A DNA stretch of 64,000 nucleotides, taken from Liolophura sinensis. Lineage: Eukaryota; Mollusca; Polyplacophora; Chitonida; Chitonidae. The stretch spans positions 49,035,682 to 49,099,681 of the forward strand of contig NC_088300.1 of NCBI RefSeq assembly GCF_032854445.1, in the 5' to 3' direction. Positions 22,596 through 38,100 of the stretch are shown here, one piece after another. How positions within the stretch are numbered: the first letter of the stretch is position 1; each line of letters starts with the position of its first letter. Both the position numbers and the translations under genes were made by a program. The notes under the pieces were generated by a model, which saw nothing but the letters and a program-made list of their open reading frames with translations, was not told the origin of the DNA and ran no database searches.

Positions 22596-22845
22596 GAAAA
22601 TATACGCTACTTGTCCCACTGCTGTGTCCATCGGGTGCCTTGCCCAACTGTTGTGCCCACCCGGTGATTTGCCATCATGGTTTGTACACTGCTGTTCCCA
22701 TCCGGTGACTTATGACCATGGTTTGTACACTATTTGTCCCACTGTTGTGCCCATTCAGTGACTTGCGATCATGGTTTGTACACTGCTTACCCCACTGCTG
22801 TGCCCATCCAGTGACTTATGACCATGGGTTGTACACTATTTGTCC
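22596..22845 (+). repeat. Degenerate ~50-bp tandem repeat
   Basis: Four to five imperfect units containing CCACTGCTGTGCCCATCC, GTGACTTATGACCATGG and TTTGTACACTATTTGTCC. The units differ by internal deletions. Upstream of the alpha-tubulin coding exons. Confidence 0.75.
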
Positions 22846-23159
22846 CAACAACTTGACGTGAAAGAGCATATTTGTACCCTTAAAAGTTCTGAACCAAGGC
22901 GCTGGTTATGGTTGTCATTAAGGTTGATGCCTTAAACTCCCACCCTCGCCTCTCAGCTGGTGGGGCCTGGGTAACATTAATAGTATAAGCGGTCGACGAC
23001 TTTTGGTTAGAATAACGCTCGCAAGACCTTTTCTTCCAGCAATACGGTGTGGATACTGTGCGTCAAATGTACCGGGAAAGTGAGTCAGTAGCGTGCCAAA
23101 GCTCAGTGCATGGCTTACCCTGGCCAGTCCGGTTTCCTCCACCCGCATGTATAAAACTG

Positions 23160-23285
23160 ACCGCCAGTATATTTTTTGTATAGCGGAGAAAATACTGTAT
23201 ACCGAGAAAAAAAGATTTTATATATAAAAAAAAGTTTTTGTATAGCGAAAATAAACAGCCAGTGAAAATTTTTTGTATAGCGTTA
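23160..23285 (+). repeat. Short interspersed direct repeats (TTTTTGTATAGCG)
   Basis: The motif TTTTTGTATAGCG occurs three times within about 110 bp, separated by A-rich sequence containing TATATATAAAAAAA. It lies 80-200 bp before the first tubulin coding exon found here. It may be an AT-rich intron repeat or part of the proximal promoter. Confidence 0.55.
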
Positions 23286-23339
23286 ACCACGATCGAATAA
23301 TTGTTGCCTCTGATGAACAAAATGGTATTTTTAAATTAA

Positions 23340-25289
<1,950 letters not shown>

Positions 25290-25519
25290 CAAATTACCAT
25301 CAGGTGCCGGCGACGTGGCTCCTCTGCATTTTGAGCAATATGTCCGCCATTGACGAGGCTTGGGTTTGTTCCTTCGTCTTCTTATACGTCGAAGGCATGC
25401 AAGGCGGAAGAATTCTCTGCTTTCTGGATAACGAAAGCCATGTACAATACAAGAATGAGCCTAAGGGAGCTAACTATAACTGAACTTCATATCATCCATG
25501 ATCCTCTTCCACATTTGTA

Positions 25520-25525
25520 AATAAA
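25520..25525 (+). terminator. Probable alpha-tubulin polyadenylation signal
   Basis: AATAAA about 230 bp after the TAA stop. Confidence 0.6.
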
Positions 25526-26255
25526 AAATGCATTTGTTAAAATCGTAAACTCTTCTTGGCTTTTTTGTTGGTAACAGCGTCCACACGTTGATATTGCCTC
25601 ATTTTTGTATAGTTGTCTTTAATGTTTAGAGATCTAATCCATGTGCGTCTGAATGGATGCTTCAGTCCTTCGTTTTTCCAAGCCTTTTAGTGGAAATAGA
25701 ATGTGCTTAACGGCCACACTGTGACCGAACCCGTTTCAAAGCAATGGTCCTGCGCGCTTGGACTCAGTTTGTTGAGTAATGGCGTCCCTCACTGTAAAGG
25801 ATACCAGACCAGAATTCAGCCGGGTATGCAGAATAACATGGCTCCTTATAGTAACTGTATATTGTATTTCTATACACATGGCTCTCTCTCAACAGGAAAG
25901 TAGCTTATACTGACTGTATTTTGAATGTCTATACATGTGGCTCTCTCGTCAAGAGAACTGTTTTACAATAGTCAGAAGAACATCGCAATCAAATCTGCTG
26001 GCATTTCCCACAAACCTATGCTGGCAAATAGCTACAATTTCTGGTGCCCCAGAAAAATGAATTGACCGAGAACCGTAAATGTTACTGTACGCTCTTGTAC
26101 TGGTATATCTGCTCAACTGTTAGTGAGAATTTAATAACTGCAATTCTAGGACTTGAGTAAACAATGGTGACGTGCTGATTGGTTATGGCTTCAATTGTAC
26201 TTTAAAAAATAAATGAAAAAATAAATATGAAAGACTCCCTTGCAGTGTAGCCAGT

Positions 26256-26295
<40 letters not shown>

Positions 26296-26932
26296 CTCCG
26301 ATCATAGCATTTTTACATTCTTGTATATTAAAATACAGCAAAATGTACTGATTGGTTATCGTCAAGCATCACATTGGCGTGTAGTGATGTTTTTAGGCTT
26401 AGTCTGTTTAACTGGTATGTTGGATAACGTGACCATTTTACATAAAAAAAAAAATAAGGCCCACAGAAAAAATATAGGAATTCTAAACTTCCCTTTTTTT
26501 TTCTGACGGATTTTTGCTCGCAACGCGCGCGCCGCGCACGCACGCACGCAAGCGCACATGCACACACGCGCGCGCTGAATGATTCCTCGTCATAGGACTA
26601 AAAATTGTTAAGTATACTCTACATAAAACCGCAAGAATACATATGCGTTCGTCACATTCTTACTGTTAAGCTCCTTGTCATTGTTCCGCGCTGGCCGCGT
26701 TGGTCCTGACAGTGATAAGAGGGAGAATCCAGAAAGTCCAAGCCCGAGACCTACATGCAGCTCTATGTAGTCTTCACTAGTTGAGTCTAGTGAGTCGCAC
26801 ACCTCACCACTGAGGGAAGTCTAGACTAAAAGAAAACAGTTTGGACTGCCTTTTGTCAGTGACACGTAACAACACACGCTCTACACATTGATATGTTTGA
26901 AGTTCACATTATTGCAAGGAAAATGTAGAGCG
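25526..26932. other. Spacer with simple repeats
   Basis: No gene is seen. It holds a near-duplicate pair around 25842-25950 (ATGGCTCTCTC twice), a poly-T run at about 26260-26295, and a CG/CA-rich alternating purine-pyrimidine tract at about 26521-26573. Confidence 0.6.
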
Positions 26933-27484
26933 CTTTTTCTAATTCATAATGTTGAACTGCTTAAGCTCATTGTCTCGATTTCTAATTCATACTGTTAAAA
27001 TCCATAAGCTCGGTTTAAAAGGCAAGAACCCATTGCCTCGAGTGACGTCATAATTATTCAAAAACCATGCTGGATATTGGGCGGAGTTCAACATGTTTTT
27101 GTGTCCGCACCATGCAGTTACCTAAAGTGCTATCGATTTCACTTTAAGCCCTGTTTCTGACACTGCCATATTTGAAATTAACACGTTTTAGTATAATATA
27201 ACCTTAATAAATGAATTTACCTGTTGTAGTATATGATCTCACGGCAGTATGGTATTAAAGCTGGATATTAGGAAAATTTTGTCATAAAAAAACAATGTAA
27301 TCTATTCGCTGAGAGCGTAGTGTAGGTGTGTTACTGCGTGGAGTTTGTGCCCACCGCATGTTGGTGCACCTGTTTTAAAACAAAGTACTCTCCAAGCCCA
27401 TTCCCCACCATGACACTTGCCTTTGAATAATTATGTCACCGAGGCTATTAGCTTATGAAGTTCAACATTATGAATTAGAAAAAG
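26933..27484. mobile_element. Non-autonomous element with terminal inverted repeats
   Basis: The ends are reverse complements: CTTTTTCTAATTCATAATG on the left and its complement on the right, continuing through GTTGAAC and AAGCT, with further complementary blocks inside (TAATTATTCAAA, GTGACGTCATAATTATTC). The 550-bp interior has no coding signal. No target-site duplication is obvious and the superfamily is not assigned. Confidence 0.6.
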
Positions 27485-27659
27485 TGTTCTGACTTGATTT
27501 TCCTTGGAAGGATATGGGCTTCCAACATAGAATAGAGCTTGTGTTGTTACGTATCATTGACTGAAGGCAATTTTGGTAACAAGCATGACTGATTTTACAA
27601 ACAACTGGAAATAGGCGATTCTCTAAAAGAAATAGATTATAATAACTCCTCCACGTCAA

Positions 27660-27715
27660 AAGACTATGGCTTAATGCCACAAAAATTGTTAAATACGACG
27701 TAAACCCCCCCAAGC
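27660..27715 (+). repeat. SINE-tail fragment, family B-like
   Basis: Matches only the 3' tail, with TTGTTAAATACGACGTAAAC and CCCCCAAGCAT. A similar tail scrap with CCCCAAGCACCCACTCACTC lies at about 28710-28742. Confidence 0.4.
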
Positions 27716-27951
27716 ATACGTACATGAACTTGGTAGGCATATAAAAGTGTACGTACATCTCGTGTACATTCAGATATGTAGGTACTGGTAATAATAACTG
27801 TGAGCTAAAGCTGACAGTCCAACGAAAATATCGCATCTTGTCATGCACCGGGTATTTGATAATAAGAGCTCATGAATTTCATTGCTAGATATATGTTCAT
27901 TGTTGTTAAATATGTACTAAAAGGTTGCAACTCTTAAAATAATATATAGCA

Positions 27952-28161
27952 AACCAGCCGGAGCTCTACATTTGAACATCCGACCTACTTGGTTATAGTC
28001 TGAACTGAACCGAAAAGTCAATCAGACATAATGGATGTCTAATTGACTTTTGAAATCACTAATTGAAAAGTCAGACATCCATTATGTCTAATTGAATTTT
28101 CCATTCAGTTCAGACTATAACCAAGTAGGTCGGATGTTCAAATGTAGAGCTCCGGCTGGTT
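27952..28161. repeat. Near-perfect 210-bp palindrome (foldback element)
   Basis: Each arm is about 100 bp. The outer 55 or so bases (AACCAGCCGGAGCTCTACAT at the left end) match their partner exactly, and the inner parts, which include ACATAATGGATGTCT, match with few changes. The central loop is only about 10 bases. There is no coding content. It may be a palindromic miniature transposon or a hairpin formed by replication error. Confidence 0.85.
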
Positions 28162-28817
28162 GGATCACGGCTATCTGTCAGGGGATTAATTAAGTGGTAT
28201 TCCTTTCTGTGAAGAATGACCTCCGAAAAAGGAACGCTGGTTTGCGTTCTTCCTTGGTCGAAGAAAACTTTGCCAAACCTAACGTCAGTGCAACCGTGGG
28301 CTGAAAAACACCAATTCAATGATTACCCCAAATCCTTGCTCACTACCGCTGAAGGGACACCAGTTCAGACGTCACGCCACTCGTTTTAAGACAACCAACT
28401 CATATGATCTTAGACAACATACTAGCATCTTGTCTATATTTGTTCGACAGGTTGTTGAAATATATGACAACCGTTCCAGTCACATTGTTAGCAATCGTGG
28501 GAACGTGAATAGCCTATTAGGCCTACCTCCGGTCGTATTGTTTTAATATAGCCCGAGCCTGCACATGTACATATGTTCTTATTATTGTTTTGCTTTTTTA
28601 TAATTTATATTTACCAGTGTTATATTTTTTGTAATTTTAAAGCAACGCATAGAGGTAAATAAAGATATAAAGTGCTTGTGCGTGCAATTATATACGCGCA
28701 CATTTGACGAACGAGAAACCCCAAGCACCCACTCACTCACTCGAAATAGAAACACAATGAACATCTGTGACGCAGGGCTTGAGTGTATGAGTTGTTATTT
28801 TTAGATTCTACCCCCTC

Positions 28818-28846
28818 TCCCCCCACCTCTCCCCCCCCCCCCCCTA
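28818..28846. repeat. C-rich tract
   Basis: CCCC-rich sequence with a run of about 14 C, 290 bp before the NMNAT start codon. The rest of 28162-29135 shows no gene and presumably includes the NMNAT promoter. Confidence 0.6.
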
Positions 28847-29135
28847 AACAGTCCCATTTGATTTTTACCTGAGGAAAACGCCTCCATCGCATGAAATGTG
28901 GCGGAATCCAAGGGAAAAAACTCTTGCCGCTCAGTTCTAAAGTGACGTTTCCGGTCCACAACAAAGGGAAACAGATTGTTGTGGTTAGCTGTTAGTCGTT
29001 CCACGGCATTATGAAGACGAGATCTCGCGTGAGATGCTGGTAACTGATATCACGCCAATATGTAACGTCTGCTTGAGCAAGAAATATTTAGACTGACTGC
29101 TGTTCGCTAGTTGGGTTGCTGTGACGGCTGACAAG

Positions 29136-32100
29136 ATGTCGACGCCTACAAAAGTTAAACTGATCGCTTGTGGATCGTTTAATCCCATCACGAATATGCA
29201 TTTACGTATGTTTGGTGAGTGTATATCACTTTCAATTTCTTCTCCGTCTCGGAGAACAAGGAAAACCAGCCAGCTGTCAAGATGTTTGTCTTGGTTGTTG
29301 TGAAATAACATTATCGAAAAGTTTTTCTTTGAAGCAGAGATTAATATTTTTTGTTATTTCGATTCCAGGACATCTGGCATTCATTAATGATTCGTTTTGT
29401 GGTCTCGCAACTGCAGCCTGGATAAAAAATAAAATAAATAACTTTATAATTAAAGATTATAGCCATGCATCTTAGGCTTAGCGTTACATGTGGCTTAGCG
29501 TTGCATGTTGGCTTGGGGCAGAGCGTTTTATACCGGTAATATCAACATCAGTCAATCAGGAAGTGAAAACAGGGGGCCTTCTAGAAAAAGCTGCCGTTGA
29601 GCGAGAGCTTTCCTCGATGGAATATATGTGGGGACAGCATTAAGGTTTTTCAATTCATTTTCGTAAAGCAGTGTTGAGAATTTAATATTCCATGAAATAT
29701 TTTGCTTTGAGTGGGCAGTTAAAAATTCGGCTAATTTTTGTGAACATTTTATATAATATGCTTCCACAGTCATATACCGTTTACTGATGATCACGTTTGA
29801 GCTGAAGTGTGCACTTTCCTGTGATAAATTCCTTCATATGCTTTTATTTTCAAGTCTTTCAGCCTTTAATGAAACCATTTTTTCGTAATTTCTGTGCATT
29901 TTAACAAAGCTGTTGTGTTTAATTGAAATTTTATCTGAAATGCCAGTCCAAAGAGGCCCAAATCTGAGAGCTGTAGGCACTATACATCCATTTATTTTAT
30001 ATTGGATACAAAAGAAGCGTGCAGCCAAATCAAGGCCCACTGGCTAAGAAATCAAAGCTCCTTGAACAAGATGCCACTAAATTCATTGCTGAAGCAAGTT
30101 AAGCTTAAAGACTTCATTATTATTTAGGGTTGTTCCTGGCTTGTTTTTTTTTTATTGTTATCCTGTAAGTTGTCTGAATTTATGAAACCCTAAATTTGGT
30201 AGGTTGATTATCCTATGTCATTTAGTTAAATTTTAGTTAACTCCTGTTTTGAGTGGATCATCAACTTTATCTTTCTCCATGATTTGGCTTCAAGATTGCC
30301 GAAATATCATTAAGACAAAATCATTCATTCATTCATTCAATGTTGTTTTCTGTTGGTGATTGTTGATGTTTTTTGTAATGTAATTATGTGTTGTCTGTAA
30401 ATGTATGATGTATAATTGCAGAAATTGGGAGAGATGCATTGCATCGGTCTGGTAAATTCCGAGTGACTGGAGGAATAATATCCCCTGTCAGTGATGCATA
30501 TGAGAAAAAGGTACTTCGCCATAAATTAACACAAAAAATTGATACTGGAATTAAGAATTTGATACTGTATATCCCTTTAAGTTGTTTCTTGTGTAACTTT
30601 GAACACATCTTAACAAAATTAATGACTGAGTAGCCTTTGTGAGCAGTTAAATAACAAGGTACATTTACATTTATGTTGATGTCTGTGAGAATGTTAACCA
30701 TATATCTTCAGGTAACTACATTGCCACGATACAGCTGAAATATTACTGATGTGGCATTAAGCCATAATTATTCATTCATTCAGGTAACTGCATGTAGTAA
30801 GCTTGTAACTGATTGATATTGTATGCTAAATGCAACAAATATATTTATAGTTCTACAAACCTAAGAGACCCTTTACACATGTATGTCTATACTATATATA
30901 TATTATGTCCGTGGATAACCTAAGCCTTGACATTTCGTTGATTTTGAACATATTTGTATATCTTCAAGGACCTGGTATCTGCCAAGCACAGGTGTGAAAT
31001 GATCCGCCGCGCATTGAAAACATTGCCCTGGGTCAGGTAATTATGAAGTTACAAGCAGAACTGGCACCTTTATTTATGTTATCCTGTAATCTTACGCCGG
31101 CTTCATGGTTGTTACATAACAGTTAGACAAAGCTAGATGTAGAAGTAATCATGTGGTATTCATGAAGCAATTAAGGACCTAGACAGGGTTTGAAATTTTA
31201 TTAAGATTAAGTTGCAATAACCACACAATATTTGGACTGCATACAAGAAACACTCCATTCCTTTATTTCATCATTTCTTTTTAATATTTAAATTGATGCT
31301 TGAAAAGAAGACTTGCTGAAAGTGTGAGTAATTGTTATGGCATTCTCTTCAGTATTATGTATGAAGTATTATCCTTGTCATCTGTGAGGTTGCAGGTTCA
31401 AATCCAACCCTCAATGTGTTGACAGCAGTGTTTCGTCAAGGGGTTTGTAAGTAAGAAGGCGAAGGGTACTCCCATGTTCTTCCTGAATATATGATCCCTG
31501 AAAATATATTCCATGTAACTGTTAACTTGTGCCCTATGTAAAAAATTTGGGTAGGCTATTTGTTTTTTTTTTTTCATGCTGTTTCAATAAATTTTTGTAT
31601 TCAGGAGCAAATTCCCCTGGAAATGACAAAATAAAATGATCTTCTGGAGAGAATATCAGGAAAAATATTATAGTAGCCATTAGCACACTTTTTGGTGGGT
31701 AGACTAGGTACATGTAGGGTTACACAAAACAAGTATACATGTACATGTATTTTTAAAGAGAACCAAGAGGGTTTTTACTCTTCTTAGTATTGTAATAAAG
31801 AAATTTTAACTGAATTGGAATGTGGTTTTTGTTTTTTTTCCTATCAGAGTAATACCATATCTGTATAACACTGTTCAAGATGTAGTCATGAAGCTTTTGT
31901 AATTGTCAGGTTGGACACATGGGAGTGTGAGCAGTCAAAGTGGTCAGAGACAGCACGTGTGTTACAGCATCACCAGGCAAAGATCGACTACGTACATAGA
32001 TCCACCTCATCACCCTCATACACGCCAACCAAGAAAAGGAAAAGAGATTCAGAAGGTAAAGCTGCATTTTGAAGTGTTCAGGTGTTTTAGTTCAAGGAAA

Positions 32101-35100
32101 AGATAGTAATACAAGACCAGCAAGAACTTTGTGAAGACAGTAAAACATTGTCAGTAAAAGGAATGCCAGTACCTGTATGTGAAAGCTGCCTGCACGCATA
32201 TTAAAACTGTAAAGTTACATGCATTTGAGAGGTTTCATCCGAAAAAAAGAAGGGAATTTGATTTTCTTCCACTAAAATTCTTGTTACATTAGATTGATTT
32301 CTCACCCTTTGTGCAACTTGTGTGAAATGATGGAAAGGGTAGGAGTTTTTGACACAATAATTGTATGAAAGAGTAGCAGAGACTCTGACCAGGCTTATAT
32401 TACAGTGCATAAAATAAGTTACCTTGGGCTTGTTTGTCACCAGGACAGCAAATAAGGATAGATCTCTTCAGGTCTCCTACATGGATTTTTAGTGCTAATT
32501 TTTCAAGATTTTTGTCAATTTTTTTTTTCAGGGAGTGAGTTCGAATTTTCTAACACAGCAGTGAACAATATAAATGAAGCACCAGTGCAATTAAAACTTC
32601 TCTGCGGAGCAGACTTGTTAGAATCTTTTGCTGTCCCTGGTCTTTGGAAAGATGAAGATGTAAGTTGAAATTTAAATATTTTGAATGTGTGTTTTATTCT
32701 TTTCTCATCCATGAAAAGATGATAATGTGTATTTTCCCCAAACAAGCCACATGTACATGTGTAAATGGGTTGAAAAACTGCACTGTGCTTCCTGATGTGA
32801 GCATTTGCTAATTTGATGCAGTCACTCACTATTTTGGAGTACATTAGAATACGCAAGAAGGGCAAATAGGAGTGGTGAGAAGGTTGATAATCATGGTTAT
32901 GTTCTCCTATTTGCAGATAGAGGAAATTGTGGGTCAGTACGGGCTAGTTTGTATCACAAGATCTGGAGCAGACATCAGAAAATTTATTTATGAAACAGAT
33001 GTTTTATACAAAAATCAGGTGAGCTTTCTTTCTTGTGAATATGTAAACCACTTTTAGAGAAAAAAAGTATCAGTGAAACTGCAGATCAGATTTTATTCCT
33101 TCATAACAAACTTCTGAATGTTCAAGCAGCTGTGTACAAGGTACAGAATTTTGTGTATGGGGTATTTTCTTAAAATCAGATGCAGCCAGTGCCCATGTCA
33201 TTTTTGTTTTGTAAGCCACATCATGACCAAAAAATGAATGTGAACTTTTTCTTTTTGTCAGAATAATATACATATAGTAACAGAGTGGATACAGAATGAA
33301 ATAAGTGCCACAAAAGTGAGGTAAGTCAGTACGTCCAGTATTTGTGTGTGTGTTTTTATTGAGGCTATTGGATCCACACTTTCCTTACCAAGCTCTGTCT
33401 CCTGTTTCTCTGACCTATGTGGCCTCATTTTTACCTCAGCCATCTCCAATTACTCATATATAATTGTTTACATTCATTGGTCATTTCAGAGGTGAAACGG
33501 TATACAAATCCAACTGGCATTTAATATCCAGTATTTGAATAAAAAGAGGTCGAGTATTAAAAACAGCATAACAGCATGATCCAAGTTAAATCTGATCTGG
33601 TCCCAAATTTTTGCAAGGTGTTATTTTTTCAGACCTGATTGGATCAACTTTTTCTCACTTGATATGATAAGTCATATTTATTTTCAAATTTATCATAAAT
33701 GTATCAACAATATTAAAAATAGCATGACTGTGCAAAGAAATCTTATGGTGATGGATTTTATTGTATTTTAACCATGGCATTCAGTACTAGAAAAATCTGA
33801 TTCTGTTACAGACGAGCTCTGCGGCGGGGAGAAAGTGTGAAATATTTGTTACAGGACAGTGTGATAGACTATGTGATGGAGCATCAGTTATATGGCGTAC
33901 CCGACAAGTAAGGCTTTTCTCAGCTGTGATCTCTGGCGAAGGGAATGGCTTGTGCCTGCATGAATGTAATGATGCTACTTGCTTCACTGTGTTGTGTTCG
34001 TTACGTTTTGTGTAAATACAGATTCTATTTTCTATTTTATTTCTTGAAACGTGATTACGATGAAACTCAACATATCCGAAATATACAGGGTGGAGCAAAA
34101 TCTGGACCCATAGGCAATTTACTATGTAACAGTTTACAGTTTACAATAAGTGTTTTAACTGACTTCCACCTTCCTCCAAACATTTTCTTACGCGGGAAAC
34201 ACATGATCTTTGCTCATATCGAAGCATAGAGTTATTCCCTCTTATGGTTTCAATTTCTTGTGTGATGTTATCTTTTAGTGCGTGTAATGTTCTTGGTTTG
34301 TTAGCATAAACCACAATTGCCTATGGGTCCAGACTTATGCTGCACCCTGTATATTAGGGTCCAACTACTTAGCAGTTAATTTTAACATTTTTTCTTTCTC
34401 TGTTTTATGTACTGTTTAAATGATTTTGTCTGAATTAATCAGATACTAGAATCTTATGTTTAAAGGAAAGACAACTCAAGGATTTCATCAGCATGTTGTT
34501 TGATGTTTGTTAAACTAGGTTCTCCAAATGACTGATATGGTAATAGTTCAAATCATTTGTGAGACAAGCCTGTGTCACATTTATGTATACAAGAGGCAAA
34601 TCATAATCATACCCTGTTTACATAGGGCATGAGAGAGCTTAAACCAATCGTCAATAACCCACTGACACAGTGGCTGCTCTCACAACTCTCGGAGACAGAA
34701 AATTTGATTGCTTTATCTCACATGTAATATTTGTTTATTTGGGTTTGTAAACATAATTTTTATTTTACACAAATGTTTTCAATCCAGGCACACTTATACT
34801 GTTGATTTCTTTTCCTTTACTGTTACTGCCCAAATTTTTGTAACTTGGTAATTTGCTCATTTTGTGTTGCTGTGTACCAACAGCAGGTACTGGTAGCGAG
34901 ATTTATGGATTTAGATCAGTCTCAGCGGACAACAATTTACACTGGAAACAGGCAGCCAGGTGCATCACACTTTTGTAGTGCACAGTCATCTTTTCACTTC
35001 ACTTGACCCTTTTTATCATTTATTTTGAGCTGATAGCTCACTACCTGTTTTGTGGATTGTAGATTTTATGACTAAGCTATTATAATACTTTTAATTTTTT

Positions 35101-38100
35101 TTTTTATTTAGAATTGTTGGACATTATAAGAAACTGTGTGCAAGTTTAACACATTGCCTTCTTTAATGAGAAGATAGCACTTACCTAATATAACAGTTAT
35201 ACTAGTATTAGTCTCAGTACTTACCAAGTAGTGACATTCTGCTGGAAGTGTACTAGTGTGTATTGTTCAGCAGTTACTTGTTGTTTTAACACATTATGGG
35301 TGGGATTGTCTCTTGCGGGTCTTGACTGATTCTTTTGCACAGAATTTTTGTTAATTTTGTGGAGCAAGAGCACATTGTTTTCTGAACTGATCCGAAAAGG
35401 ATGTCAATGTTATTAGTTTTACTGAAGTGTCAGTAGTTTTCATTTATGCATTGGTCATGGAAATATTATTTATAAAATACATATCAGATTAAAAGGTCAT
35501 TATGATTATCTGTTTGTCTCTGGTAATAGTTTTGTTGAGTAGCTCTCCAACACTATTTCATTAAATTAGCCTATGTTTCTGAACATAAATCCCTTCATTA
35601 AATTGTCTTTGGTTGTATTTTTTTTTTATATTGTTTGCATGTAGCTCATTGGTTATACGTTGTCTCTATCTGGTATTGTTTACCTTTGTGCCTTGCTGTT
35701 GATCTTACAGTTTTTGTTTTATTTTGTTAGTTTTTCTTTCTTTTTCTTCAGGACTTTGTTTTCAATAAAATACTGTTTGCACTTCTCTGATATTTGAAAT
35801 ATTTTCGTTTATTCAACTGCACCCCTTGTTGAGTTCACAAGATATTGGCAGAATTCCCAACACTCATTTTAGAAATAGCCAAACCGATATTAAGCTTGAT
35901 AAAGTGATCCAATATTTATTTCAAGATTATCTCAGTTATATGTCTTTGATACATGTTATGCTACAGGTTATGCTAGTTACAATACAGTAGTGTTTACTTT
36001 TCGTTTACTTTATCTCTTGATGAAGTAATAGTGAAGTATCTAAAAACAGCTTGAATGTGAATCTCAAATATTCCTGGTAGATGGTCTAAATTCCTCAAAT
36101 TATGGTATGCACATTTTACCATGTTCAAGACCAGAACACCGCTTTGTTACTTTCATAGAATGCTTGAGTCACTTCCCCATGTTTGACTTGGCTTGCTTGT
36201 ACTGTGCCATACTGTGTATCAGGTGGTATTATCAATATGGGCATGTATGTATGATATTCCGTTGTTGTTGTGCATGGCTATGATTAATGCTGACAGCAGT
36301 CAGGACAGTACATTTGTTTTTTTAATTGGAATTTCCAACGTTAAACTTTTAAACTGATTTTATTAACAAAAGCTCTGTTGAGCCAATTTAATTAGATATT
36401 CTTCAGATTGTTTCCATTATTTTGCCTTGCACCCTACTGATACCGGTTTATGACGGGAAATACTTTGAAGTCCGTGGCAAGACTGCTCTGTAACGTTAGT
36501 GGCGTTATGCAGCAGAGGTTGTTTTCAACGAAGTGGTTTGCCATATGGAGATTTCTATCTGTGTGGCAGAAAAGAATAACGAGATACTGAAAAACCTGCT
36601 AATGAAAGCATTTTTTTTTATTAAAACGTTTCACTTGCTTGTCTGCACAGCTGTTTGAGTAGTTTAATTTTAGGATGGATGAAACCTATAGACGTCTATC
36701 TTAATCCCAGATGATATTAAACAGCTGTTGTGCACATACATTTAACATTAGTTCATGTACATAAATTGTGCTTGAATACTTTACACACAATACAAGATTC
36801 CAGACATGGCGTTTATATTGTGTGGGAGATTGTCTAGAGTTCCAAGCTCCTTGTTACTTCGTATTCAAGGTCTCTTGATAGGATTAGGTATACGGAAAGT
36901 CAGAAAGTGACCTGCTCATATCGTGCCTCATTAGATTTGGTTTGGCTTCCACTCAGTACACCTTAACCATCCGCATGCTTGCAGCTATCGTATGCCTCTA
37001 CAGCTCACATCAGAGGTGTTGTGGAAGCAGCCATGGATATACTCATTGTTATTGTGCAGTCATTGCCTGACCAGATACCTGTATACAGCTTTCACTAGTA
37101 GCCGTGTTGGAAGTAGCCCTGAGTATGACCACTGTCTGACCATATCCATCATCAGAAACGAGTCATTATCTGTCTAAGTTAAAGGAAAATTGCAGCCATG
37201 AAATCAGCTCTCTTCGATCTTCCCTGTCTGTTGTCAATTATTCATTGATGGTCAGTGCCATTGCCAATCTGAGCATATCAGTTTTTGTTGAAGTGCAAGA
37301 TACGTCTTAATTAAGACAGTGTCATTCCTCAGATAAAATTGAGAAATGTATCCAGTGATTGCAATAGACATGGTTTTGTAGGTCATTGTGAAAGAATTGA
37401 CGCCAGGTGTTATAATGGAAAAAATGTAGGAACATGATGGTAACTTTTCAAGATGGGTTCCTCTTATATGCTTGGCCATTAATGCTGCATTTTCACGGCT
37501 GTGTTCAAAAAATATGTGGCAGTCGGCATCATATTGTTTCTGGAAACCCTATGCTAAACACCACTGAGTAAAAGGCCTAAAACACACTCGCGTGTCTTGG
37601 AGCTTCTGAGTAATAGAAGATAAGCAACAGCTGCCTGCATGGATTGTCATTAATATGAACTTTGATTTGCATGCCAAAGCCCAGAGCCGTACTTAATATA
37701 GAGGGTTGGCGAGGCGCATTTGACCTGCATGCCTGTACTTCCTACCACCTTGCAAGCTCAAAGACATATAAATACGCGATGTGTAAAATCAATAACGATT
37801 GCCTTGCTTCTTTTGGGAATTTCTGAAGTGAGTCCTACTAGTATCTTTCAGTCACAATCGATGATTGTCATATGAATTGCTTTTGAGAATATGGCATTTG
37901 ACACTAATATTATAAATTCTTTAATCAACGTTAAAAAGCTGTAGAGCTAATTTTGGCATTTAACTTTTTCGTTTGTACGATTTTTTGTTTAATATATGGG
38001 CCTATGCATATGTATTCCGCGAATAAAATTCCCTTTTACCAGGGATGTATGGTACATTGAAAATAACTCCACATGGCTGAGTATATGTTTTCTGTCTTTC

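Noticed and set aside
26183-26365. Poly-lysine open frame
   Set aside because: Created by a poly-T/poly-A run.
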